This document shows positions 6,345 to 13,218 of a stretch of 14,891 bases of DNA, piece after piece. Position numbers and translations under genes: made by a program. Source of the DNA: Bryobacteraceae bacterium (lineage in GTDB: Bacteria > Acidobacteriota > Terriglobia > Bryobacterales > Bryobacteraceae); assembly GCA_030044325.1 (NCBI GenBank), contig JASHWA010000560.1:1-14891 (forward strand), written 5' to 3'. Position 1 is the stretch's first letter. Each line of letters begins with the position of its first letter. The notes below the pieces were generated by a model. The model was given only the letters and a program-made list of their open reading frames with translations. It ran no database searches and had not been told where the DNA came from.

Positions 6345-6361
6345 GGCGTCCGCGAGCCGCG
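6345..6361 (+). repeat. 17-bp dispersed repeat, copy 2 (GGCGTCCGCGAGCCGCG)
   Basis: Identical to 1783-1799 and in the same orientation. This copy ends 15 nt before the kinase ATG, so it lies in the probable 5' untranslated region. Confidence 0.55.
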
Positions 6362-6376
6362 GCGGGGCGGCGCTGA

Positions 6377-8206
6377 ATGTTCGACATTTTCGGCGACGGC
6401 CGTTATCTTTCCGTCAACATTCTGGGCCACGCCGCGGGAGTGTTGATTTTCGGAATTTTTCTCGGCCTCATGCTCACCGGCCGGAGCGTGCAGCAACTTC
6501 GCGCAACCCGTCTTTCGCTGCTTGCCGCGGCTCTGGCGTTCACCTGGAACGCCTGCCCGTTGCTGATTCTGATTGCCGGAGCCGGGCGTGCGGCGCTCGA
6601 ACTCGCCCTCACCGGCGTCGCCTTTTGCGCGCTCAGCGTGTTACCCTCCGTTCTGCTCGACCTGTGCCTTCAAAAGCGTTTCCGGCCCATCGTGCGGCTG
6701 GGATACGCGGTCAGTTTCCTGTCGGTCCTGGCGCATATCATCGAGCTTTTCCGCAACCCGGCCGATTTTCACCGCCTCGGTCTGGCGATTATCACCCTCG
6801 GATTCGGAGTGCTCAGCGTGGCCGCGGTGTGCGCGGTGTTCTGGTCGGGAGAAGAGAATCCGCGCGCGATCGTCATGCGCATTTTAAGCGCCATGTCGCT
6901 GTTTCTCTTCGCCGCCTCCTTCACGCATTTCAGCACCGCGCGAGCGCCGCATGCCTGGTCTACCGAACTTCTGGTGCATCACGCCGGAATTCCGCTGGCT
7001 TTGTTCATCATCATGCAGGATTACCGTTTCGTGTTCCTGGACGCCTTCGTGCGGGTGCTGGTGAACGGGATCCTCGCCGGCGGCTTCGCGCTGGCCGTGG
7101 CGCACTACACCTCGCGCGTCGCCTATCCCATCGAAGTTCTGCTCATCGGAGCCGCACTGTGGATTTTCGCCTCCACACGCGGATTTCTCCAGCGCACCGT
7201 CGCCGAGCTGGTCTTCCGGCGTCCGGAGACTGAGCTTGCCCTGCGCGGCGCGCGTGCTCTCGGATCGCAGGTGACCGATGAAAACGGCTACATCGATCAG
7301 GCGGGGGAATACATCGCGCAGCTGATGCGAGCGGATCTGGTGCGCGACGTTGCGGCGGGGACGGAGCCGCCCGATTCTAGCTTCCCGGTGCTCGCCGGCG
7401 CCGGTCCCCACACGCGCGCGCTTCAGGCTTCCGGCGTCGAGGTGATCGTTCCGCTCGGATTTTCGCAAGCCGAGCGCCGCTACCTGATGCTGGGCCCGCG
7501 GCGCGGCGGCCGCCGGTATTTGAGCGAAGATCTGGAGCTGCTCGCGCGGCTGGCTGCGTGCGTTTCCGAGCAGGTGGAGCTACTCCGCCAGGCCGAAACA
7601 CGGCGCCTGGTCATGCAGGCCGAGCTGCGCGCGCTTCAGGCGCAGATTCATCCGCACTTTCTGTTCAACGCGTTCAACACGCTGTACGGAATCATTCCGC
7701 GCCAGGCGGCGGGGGCGCGGCGCACACTGCTGAACCTCGCGGAAATCTTCCGCTATTTCCTGCAATCCGATAAAGCCTTCGTTCCGCTTGAAGAGGAGCT
7801 GCGCATCGTGCGCGCATATCTCGAAATCGAAGAGCTGCGCCTGGGCGACAAGCTGTGCGTGCATCTGGACGTCGACCCGGCCGCGCTACGCGAGCCGGTT
7901 CCCGTGCTTTCCATCCAGCCGCTGGTTGAAAACGCGATCAAACACGGGGTCGCGGCGCGTCCGGACGGCGGCGCCATCCACATCGAGGCGCGCCGCGCCG
8001 ATGAGCGCCTGCACGTCCGCGTGCGCGACACCGGCCCGGGGTTCGAAGCGGCCGGGTCGCAGGCGCGCGGCCGCGCCGGCGTGGGACTCGAAAACGTTTC
8101 GCGGCGCCTGATTTTGTGCTACGGCTCGGATGCGAGTCTGCGCATTGAAAGCGGCGCCAGCGGCGCTACGGTCAGTTTCGTGACGCCCTGCGGAGAGCCT
8201 TCGTGA
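6377..8206 (+). CDS. LytS-type sensor histidine kinase with multi-TM sensor and GAF-like domain
   Basis: A 609-residue membrane kinase. About eight hydrophobic helices fill residues ~10-265, forming a sensor region I cannot assign. Residues ~295-410 look like a GAF domain ('VEVIVPLGF...RRYLMLGPRRGGRRYLSEDLELLARLAACVSEQ', split here). The kinase core is of the His_kinase (PF06580) type. 'LQAQIHPHFLFNAFNTLYGI' carries the phosphoacceptor, by homology His427 in 'PHFLFN'. The ATPase domain has 'PLVENAIKHG' (N-box, Asn519), 'DTGPGFE' (551-557) and 'GVGLENVSRRL' (568-578). An in-frame TGA sits directly before ATG 6377, so no longer start is possible; GGGGCGG upstream is a poor ribosome-binding site. 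Its stop overlaps the regulator start by GTGA, making them a cognate pair. The signal sensed is unknown. Confidence 0.92.
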   Translation: MFDIFGDGRYLSVNILGHAAGVLIFGIFLGLMLTGRSVQQLRATRLSLLAAALAFTWNACPLLILIAGAGRAALELALTGVAFCALSVLPSVLLDLCLQKRFRPIVRLGYAVSFLSVLAHIIELFRNPADFHRLGLAIITLGFGVLSVAAVCAVFWSGEENPRAIVMRILSAMSLFLFAASFTHFSTARAPHAWSTELLVHHAGIPLALFIIMQDYRFVFLDAFVRVLVNGILAGGFALAVAHYTSRVAYPIEVLLIGAALWIFASTRGFLQRTVAELVFRRPETELALRGARALGSQVTDENGYIDQAGEYIAQLMRADLVRDVAAGTEPPDSSFPVLAGAGPHTRALQASGVEVIVPLGFSQAERRYLMLGPRRGGRRYLSEDLELLARLAACVSEQVELLRQAETRRLVMQAELRALQAQIHPHFLFNAFNTLYGIIPRQAAGARRTLLNLAEIFRYFLQSDKAFVPLEEELRIVRAYLEIEELRLGDKLCVHLDVDPAALREPVPVLSIQPLVENAIKHGVAARPDGGAIHIEARRADERLHVRVRDTGPGFEAAGSQARGRAGVGLENVSRRLILCYGSDASLRIESGASGATVSFVTPCGEPS

Positions 8207-8967
8207 GCCATGCGATCCGCGCCATGCTCGTCGATGATGAGCCCGTCGCGCGCGCCGTGCTGCGCGAGGAGTTGGAAGCCGTCGCGCCGGAAATCGAAAT
8301 CGTGGCCGAGGCCGAAAGCGGCGAGCAGGCGCTGCAGGAGATCGGCGCGCTGCACCCCGATGTCGTCTTTCTTGATTTGCAGATGCCCGGAATGGACGGA
8401 TTCGAAGTGGTGCGGCGCCTGGAGGGCCCTCAACTGCCCTCGATCGTGATCGTCACCGCCTACGATCAGCACGCGATTCGCGCGTTCGAAGCCGGCGCAG
8501 TCGATTATTTGTTGAAGCCGGTGGGTGAGGACCGGCTGGCGCAGTGCCTCCACCGCGTGCGCGGGATGCACCGCAACGCGCTCGCGATCGCGGAGAGTCT
8601 GGCGCGTCTGCACCAGCTCCTGCCTGAGCCGAATCCCGCGCCCAGGAAAATCGTGGGCAAAATCGGAGAGGCGTTTCACCTGGTCGACACGCACCAGGTG
8701 CTCGCATTTCAGGCCGAGCGCGAACTGGTGTGGATGGTGACCGCGCGACAGCGCTACCGCGCCACCCAGCCCTTACGCACCATTCAGGAACGGCTCTGCG
8801 GGATGAATTTTGCGAGAATTCATAGAAATTCCCTGGTCAATCTGGATCACGTTTCGAAAATGGTTCCCTTAAGCAGCCAGCGCTGGCTGCTAACCCTCGA
8901 TAATGGCCTGGAATTTATCGTCAGCAAGCGGCAGGCGCAGGCGCTGCAGCGGCTGTGCAACTGGTGA
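8203..8967 (+). CDS. LytTR-family response regulator (LytR/AlgR type)
   Basis: A 254-residue two-domain regulator. The receiver domain (~5-120) has the acidic pair Asp11/Asp12, phosphoacceptor Asp58 in 'VVFLDLQMPGMDG', Thr85 in 'IVTAYD' and Lys105 in 'LLKPV'. Residues ~148-254 are a LytTR DNA-binding domain, with the hallmark 'FARIHRNSLVNLDHV' and a terminal 'IVSKRQAQALQRL'. Such domains usually bind paired direct-repeat sites upstream of targets. The start is GTG 8203, overlapping the kinase stop by four bases (GTGA), which indicates translational coupling and a 1:1 partnership. Targets cannot be named from this window; the PEP-CTERM gene just upstream of the kinase is the nearest candidate by position alone. 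Confidence 0.93.
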   Translation: MSHAIRAMLVDDEPVARAVLREELEAVAPEIEIVAEAESGEQALQEIGALHPDVVFLDLQMPGMDGFEVVRRLEGPQLPSIVIVTAYDQHAIRAFEAGAVDYLLKPVGEDRLAQCLHRVRGMHRNALAIAESLARLHQLLPEPNPAPRKIVGKIGEAFHLVDTHQVLAFQAERELVWMVTARQRYRATQPLRTIQERLCGMNFARIHRNSLVNLDHVSKMVPLSSQRWLLTLDNGLEFIVSKRQAQALQRLCNW

Positions 8968-8989
8968 ACGAATTTCCGCGCAACGTTAC

Positions 8990-8998
8990 TGCTATCCT
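8990..8998 (+). promoter_or_regulatory. Candidate extended -10 promoter (TGC-TATCCT)
   Basis: In the 49-bp gap after the response regulator, TG at 8990-8991 lies one base before TATCCT (8993-8998), the layout of an extended -10 element. The -35 position is poor. It would give a very short leader before ATG 9017 and allow the next two genes to be expressed apart from the two-component system. Confidence 0.33.
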
Positions 8999-9016
8999 GT
9001 CAGCGGATCCGAATTG

Positions 9017-9496
9017 ATGCAACCGAACCTTGAAAAACTCCGCGAGGAGATCCAGAGCGATCTCGAATCGCGGGGAATCGCGGTGTTTCACGGTGCGCCC
9101 GCGACCCTCGATGATGACCGTGCGGTGTACTGGGATACTGAAGCGCGGTCCGATTACCGCGAGTTTGTTGCCGCCGCTCAGGCGGTGGGCGTGCAGATGA
9201 TCGCCCTGTGGGCCGAGGAGTTTGAGGAAGACACGATCGACCAGGCGCTGAAGCGTATGGCCGAATCCGCCGTCGCCGGCTCGGAGCGGACGGCGATGGA
9301 GCGCCGGCTGCGGGAGATGCGGCGGCACGACGGCGTTGTCTGCCGCATCGAAATGTCGTTCGATTTCGCTCCGCGAACCTACGTTTTTGAGTTGCGCGCC
9401 GATTGGTTCCGGGAGCTGGATGAGATGCTTGAACGGATCGAAGGCGAAGCGGAGCTTCCCGCGCCCCCGCAAGCGGGGTATTTTTCTAAAAATTGA
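9017..9496 (+). CDS. Conserved acidobacterial-type protein of unknown function, coupled to recJ
   Basis: A 159-residue acidic, soluble protein without signal peptide, membrane segment or known motif. It begins 'MQPNLEKLREEIQSDLES' and is alpha/beta in character. Segments that look conserved are 'AVFHGAP', 'AVYWDTEARSDYREF', 'ERRLREMRRHDGVVCRIEMS' and 'YVFELRADWFREL'. I recognise the pattern from unnamed acidobacterial proteins but know of no function. The frame is open back to 8903, but those codons overlap the response regulator's end and read as low-complexity Arg/Cys. ATG 9017, or TTG 9014 just before it, is the sensible start. Its TGA overlaps the TTG start of recJ by four bases (TTGA, 9493-9496), so the two are probably made together. 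A link to DNA repair is only an inference from this coupling. Confidence 0.8.
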   Translation: MQPNLEKLREEIQSDLESRGIAVFHGAPATLDDDRAVYWDTEARSDYREFVAAAQAVGVQMIALWAEEFEEDTIDQALKRMAESAVAGSERTAMERRLREMRRHDGVVCRIEMSFDFAPRTYVFELRADWFRELDEMLERIEGEAELPAPPQAGYFSKN

Positions 9497-11232
9497 AGTG
9501 GATTTTAGAAAATTTCGACGATTTTGCGGCGGCTCAATTATCGCGCGCGCTGGATCTTTCCCCGCCCGCGGCGCGCGTACTGGCAGCGCGTGGATTTCGC
9601 GCACCCGCCGACGCGCATCGCTTTCTCGATCCGGCGTTCGCCGATCTGCATGATCCCTATCTGCTCGCCGGAATGCGGGACGCGGTCGCGCGAGTCCGGG
9701 TTGCGATCGAACAAAAACAACCTATTCTGCTTTACGGCGATTACGACGTAGACGGAACCACCGCCGTGGTGATTTTGAAGAAAGGTCTGGATCTTCTGGG
9801 CGCGCATTCGTCGTTTTTTGTGCCGCATCGCTTGCGCGACGGTTACGGAATGAGAAGCGAAGTGGTGGAGGCCGCGGCGTCGGCGGGCGTGAAGCTGATC
9901 ATCAGCGTGGATACCGGAATTCGCGCGAACGATGTCGTGCGCCACGCCGCGGCGGCCGGAATCGACGTGATCGTAACGGATCACCATCTGCCCGAAGCCG
10001 AGTTGCCGCCGGCGGTCGCGGTGCTGAACCCCAATCGTCCGGACTGCGCATATCCCGAAAAAAATCTGTGCGGCGCAGGCGTTGCGCTGAAGCTTCTTTC
10101 CGCGCTGCTCGGCGCATCGAGCATCGAACCGCCGCGGCGCGCGCGGCTCATTGAATCGTTCCTGAAAATTGCCGCCATCGCCACCGTCGCCGACGTGGTC
10201 CCCCTCACCGGAGAAAATCGCGTTATCGTGAAGCTGGGCCTGCGAGGGCTGAGCAGCGTGAAAAATATCGGGTTGCGGGCGCTGCTCGACGTCTCCGGAT
10301 TCGCCGAAGGGGAAACTCCCACCGCGGGCCAGGTGGCCTTTCGCGTCGCGCCCCGCATCAACGCCGCCGGCCGGATGGCCAACGCCTCCGACGTGATCGA
10401 GATGTTTCTCACCGAAGAGGAAGCGCGCGCTCGGGCGCTGGCCGCGCAGCTGCACGATCTCAACACCGACCGGCGCGAAACTCAGGAAGAGATCGTGCGC
10501 GCCATTTTCGAGCAGTGCGTCGAGCAGCCGGTAACCGGTGCCGACGCCGCCTTGGTTTTCGCCGGCGAGGGCTGGCATCGCGGCGTGGTGGGGATTGTCG
10601 CCAGCCGCGTGGTGGAGCGTTTTCATCGCCCGGCGTTCGTGCTCGGCGTCGAGAACGGCGTCGCGCAGGGATCGGGCCGCAGCATTCCGGCGTTCCACCT
10701 GTTGAATGCGCTCGAAGCCATGCCGGATCTGTTCACCCGGTTCGGCGGCCACCGGCAAGCCGCGGGCGTCACGCTTCCCTCCGGGGACGTCGAGGAGTTT
10801 CGCCGCCGTTTTCGCGACCATGCCGCCGCGCTGCTCACGCCCGCCGATTTCGAGCCGGCACTCGCAATCGACGCGCCCATCGAGCTCGCCGAAATCAACG
10901 ATCGCTCGGTCGCCGATATTTTGAGGCTTGCGCCGTTCGGTGTTGGAAATCCGTCGCCGGTATTCCTGGCGAGCAGCGTCGAGCTTGCCGCCGCGCCGGA
11001 GGTGCGCAAGGAAAAGCACGTTTTTCTGCGGCTGAAATCCCAGGGCCGGGCGATTTTCGCCAAAGCGTGGAACTTCGCCGATCGCGTCGCGGAGTTCTCA
11101 CCAGGCGCGCCGCTCGATCTCGCCGTGTCCTTCGAGGACGATGCCTATTCCGCCGGCCGCGGCTATGCGCCCTGGCAGATGATCGTCAAAGACGTTCGCG
11201 AAAGCGCGGCGGGAATCGCCGAACCAGCCTGA
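9493..11232 (+). CDS. recJ: Single-stranded-DNA-specific 5'-3' exonuclease RecJ
   Basis: RecJ degrades single-stranded DNA 5' to 3' in recombination, mismatch repair and base-excision repair, using Mn/Mg in a DHH phosphoesterase core. At 579 residues it matches the usual bacterial length. Visible motifs are 'GDYDVDGT' (82-89), 'VDTGIRAND', the signature 'VTDHH' with Asp163-His164-His165, 'VAPRINAAGRMANASD' and the DHHA1 motif 'GGHRQAAG' (418-425). The C-terminal third is the OB-like nucleic-acid-binding region ('DILRLAPFGVGNPSPVF'). The start is TTG at 9493, giving M-K-W-I, the usual beginning of RecJ proteins of this type; no ATG or GTG fits nearby. It has no good ribosome-binding site of its own and relies on the TTGA overlap with the upstream gene. 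Its stop is 4 bp from the stop of the convergent secreted-protein gene. Confidence 0.96.
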   Translation: MKWILENFDDFAAAQLSRALDLSPPAARVLAARGFRAPADAHRFLDPAFADLHDPYLLAGMRDAVARVRVAIEQKQPILLYGDYDVDGTTAVVILKKGLDLLGAHSSFFVPHRLRDGYGMRSEVVEAAASAGVKLIISVDTGIRANDVVRHAAAAGIDVIVTDHHLPEAELPPAVAVLNPNRPDCAYPEKNLCGAGVALKLLSALLGASSIEPPRRARLIESFLKIAAIATVADVVPLTGENRVIVKLGLRGLSSVKNIGLRALLDVSGFAEGETPTAGQVAFRVAPRINAAGRMANASDVIEMFLTEEEARARALAAQLHDLNTDRRETQEEIVRAIFEQCVEQPVTGADAALVFAGEGWHRGVVGIVASRVVERFHRPAFVLGVENGVAQGSGRSIPAFHLLNALEAMPDLFTRFGGHRQAAGVTLPSGDVEEFRRRFRDHAAALLTPADFEPALAIDAPIELAEINDRSVADILRLAPFGVGNPSPVFLASSVELAAAPEVRKEKHVFLRLKSQGRAIFAKAWNFADRVAEFSPGAPLDLAVSFEDDAYSAGRGYAPWQMIVKDVRESAAGIAEPA

Positions 11233-11236
11233 CCCC

Positions 11237-12337
11237 CTATTTCCCGCCCGTCTTCGACCCCTCCGCCGCTTCTTTGTCCCGCTCCCGCGCGCCGCGCAAA
11301 ATATCGCCCAGCGCGTAGTTGCCTTCGTGGCACGCGTATTCGTAAATGTGCGAATCCGTCATCGGCCAGCTATACTCCCCCGTCCACGGACGCGTCCACG
11401 TATTCGGATCGTCGATCGTGAACCGGTACAGCAGCGTTCGCGGTCCGGCTTTGGTGAAATACTCGGTCACGTGCAGATCCTGCGTCGCGCCGCGAAACGC
11501 GGTCTTGTCCGTGAAATTCGTCGTGTCCACCACCAGCGTGTCGCCCTCCCAATGCCCCACCGAATCCCCCAGCCACAAGCGCATGTTCGACGGCAGATGT
11601 TTCGCATTCATCCGAATGGTGCGCACGTCATGCACCATTTCGGCAAGGATCATGATCGAGTCCTTGGTCTGCACGATCTGGTGCAGGTTGTTGTAAAAAT
11701 AATCCGGCAGAATCGGCGGACCCGAAGTCGAACCGAATCCGAGAATGCAGCGCTCGCCCAGCGGACGCCGCTCCGGATCGTCATAGGCGCCCGGCGCCTT
11801 GTCGAGCCCGGGGTCATTGCTCTCGGCCGCATCCGAAGTCGGCCGGTAGCGCAGCATCGCCATGCGTTTCTGACCCTCCGGCGTCAGCGGCGGCGTGCGC
11901 CCGTCCGCCGGGTCGACGATGATCGACGACCGGTACTCCCCGTTGACGATATTCACCTTCGAGCCCGGATCGAGCCAGCCGTAGTTATACCCACCCACGT
12001 TTCCATACGGCCCCGGCGATCCGTCTCCGCCCTTGGGTGGCGCCGTGCGGTTGGGATCGAGCGGCGCATCTTCTTTCTCGCGCCGGCCCGCCGCGCTGTT
12101 CTCGAGTTTCGCGGCTTCCTCCTTGGTGATGACCAGCTTGGTCCCGGACCGCCGGTCCACGGGTGTCAGAGTCGCGACGTCGTAGACGCCCTGCAAGTCC
12201 GGATGGCCGTCCGGCATGCGCGGCGGATTGTAGGCTTTGGATGGGCCGGTTTTGGTTTGCGCTTTCGCGCTTTGCGCGGGCGCGGAAACCAGCGCGGAAA
12301 ACACAACGGCAGTCAACGCGAGCAGTCGGGTACGCAT
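11237..12337 (-). CDS. Secreted protein of unknown function, acidobacterial 'PDGHPDLQG' family
   Basis: A 366-residue exported protein with a clear signal peptide: 'MRTRLLALTAVVFSALVSA', with likely cleavage near residues 20-24. The mature N-terminus carries 'PPRMPDGHPDLQGVYDVATLTP', a hallmark of a large family of secreted proteins abundant in Acidobacteriota and also seen in some Proteobacteria. Other segments that look conserved are 'GERCILGFGSTSGPP', 'YNNLHQIVQTKDSIMILAEM', 'DSVGHWEGDTLVVDTTNF' and 'YEYACHEGNYAL'. I know of no experimentally proven activity, and no catalytic motif is evident. ATG 12337 has GAGAGG about 5 nt upstream. It is divergent from the TIGR03435 gene across a 91-bp gap and convergent with recJ. 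Confidence 0.85.
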   Translation of the reverse strand: MRTRLLALTAVVFSALVSAPAQSAKAQTKTGPSKAYNPPRMPDGHPDLQGVYDVATLTPVDRRSGTKLVITKEEAAKLENSAAGRREKEDAPLDPNRTAPPKGGDGSPGPYGNVGGYNYGWLDPGSKVNIVNGEYRSSIIVDPADGRTPPLTPEGQKRMAMLRYRPTSDAAESNDPGLDKAPGAYDDPERRPLGERCILGFGSTSGPPILPDYFYNNLHQIVQTKDSIMILAEMVHDVRTIRMNAKHLPSNMRLWLGDSVGHWEGDTLVVDTTNFTDKTAFRGATQDLHVTEYFTKAGPRTLLYRFTIDDPNTWTRPWTGEYSWPMTDSHIYEYACHEGNYALGDILRGARERDKEAAEGSKTGGK

Positions 12338-12383
12338 GTTCGCCTCTCACGGAACATTATCTTTAATTTTTGCCCGCGATACC

Positions 12384-12391
12384 AGGGGAGG
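12384..12391 (+). promoter_or_regulatory. Strong Shine-Dalgarno AGGGGAGG serving a mini-ORF
   Basis: This is one of the best ribosome-binding sites in the window, with 5 nt between GGAGG and ATG 12397. It is not placed for the TIGR03435 start at 12429, which has no purine-rich site of its own at normal distance. Confidence 0.55.
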
Positions 12392-12396
12392 TGTGC

Positions 12397-12432
12397 ATGG
12401 ACGTGTCGACTGATAAGATAAAACCGCGATGA
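12397..12432 (+). CDS. Possible 11-codon leader peptide coupled to the TIGR03435 gene
   Basis: ATG 12397 opens a short frame reading MDVSTDKIKPR and ending in TGA at 12430-12432. The TGA overlaps the downstream ATG (12429-12431) as ATGA. It has a strong, well-spaced Shine-Dalgarno site at 12384-12391, which the main gene lacks. The simplest reading is a translated leader that delivers ribosomes to the TIGR03435 start. The peptide shows no amino-acid run typical of attenuation. It could also be a chance ORF; conservation would decide. Confidence 0.4.
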   Translation: MDVSTDKIKPR

Positions 12433-13187
12433 ACCTGCGAACCGCGTCCCTAGCCCTGTCTTCCGCCGCGGCCCTCATCGCGCAGGCGCCCGGTCCGCCC
12501 TTCGAATCGGCCACCATTCGCCAAAGCCTGGACCAGGACGCGCGCGCGGGCTACTTCAGCGCGCCTGGAAAATTCGCGCTCAATAACCAGACCCTCGCCG
12601 ATTGCGCGCGTATGGCGTATGAAGTGGACGTCGTCCGGGCCGCAAACGCTCCCAAATGGATTGACACGCAGCGCTTCGATATCCAGGTGGACGGCGCGCG
12701 GTTTTCCGATGAGCGCGAGATGAAAGCGATGCTGCGCTCGCTGCTGGAGAACCGCTTCAAGCTGGGCTTGCATCGCGAATCGAAGATGGTTCCCGGCTAT
12801 GCGCTGAGCGCCGCCAAAAGCGGGTTGAAGATCAAGGGCGTCGAAGCCGGACCGGGAAACATCAACGCGCGCCCCGGATCGATTCGTGGCGAGCGCGCGT
12901 CCATGGAGAACCTGGCGCAATCGCTCGCCGTCATCCTCGGCAAGCCGGTGATCGATAAGACCGCCCTCGCCGGCGTGTTCACCTTCACGCTCGATTGGGT
13001 CCCCAGGGTGGTGCAACCCGGCGCGCTCACCACCGAAGACGAAGATTCCGAGGATCGCAGTGTCCTGCCGGACCCGCCCGGCGGCCCCACCCTGTTTCTC
13101 GCGCTCGAACAGCAGTTGGGACTGAAGCTCGAAAGCCGCAAGGTCCGCCGCGAGATCCTGGTGATCGACCGCGCCGAGCGCCCTTGA
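12429..13187 (+). CDS. TIGR03435-family (DUF3738) soil Acidobacteria-associated protein
   Basis: A 252-residue exported protein with a short hydrophobic leader ('LALSSAAALIAQA'). It follows the family pattern: 'FESATIRQS' (25-33), 'WIDTQRFDIQV' (77-87), 'MLRSLLENRFKLGLHRESK' (101-119), 'YALSAAKSGLKIK', 'LAVILGKPVIDKTALAGVFTFTLDW' (split here) and the C-terminal 'LEQQLGLKLESRKV...ILVIDRAERP'. This family is greatly expanded in Solibacter-like genomes; I know of no proven function. Placement in the cell envelope is inferred from the leader peptide. The start at ATG 12429 lacks a good ribosome-binding site and overlaps the stop of an 11-codon ORF (ATGA). The gene is convergent with the molybdoenzyme gene, 31 bp away. 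Confidence 0.92.
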   Translation: MNLRTASLALSSAAALIAQAPGPPFESATIRQSLDQDARAGYFSAPGKFALNNQTLADCARMAYEVDVVRAANAPKWIDTQRFDIQVDGARFSDEREMKAMLRSLLENRFKLGLHRESKMVPGYALSAAKSGLKIKGVEAGPGNINARPGSIRGERASMENLAQSLAVILGKPVIDKTALAGVFTFTLDWVPRVVQPGALTTEDEDSEDRSVLPDPPGGPTLFLALEQQLGLKLESRKVRREILVIDRAERP

Positions 13188-13218
13188 CCGGCCGAGCGGC
13201 GGTTCCTCACCAAAACCA

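Noticed and set aside
9538..11019. Long open frame (493 codons) on the minus strand across recJ.
   Set aside because: It mirrors a strongly recognised RecJ, and GC-rich third positions commonly open the opposite strand. Its translation shows no known motif.
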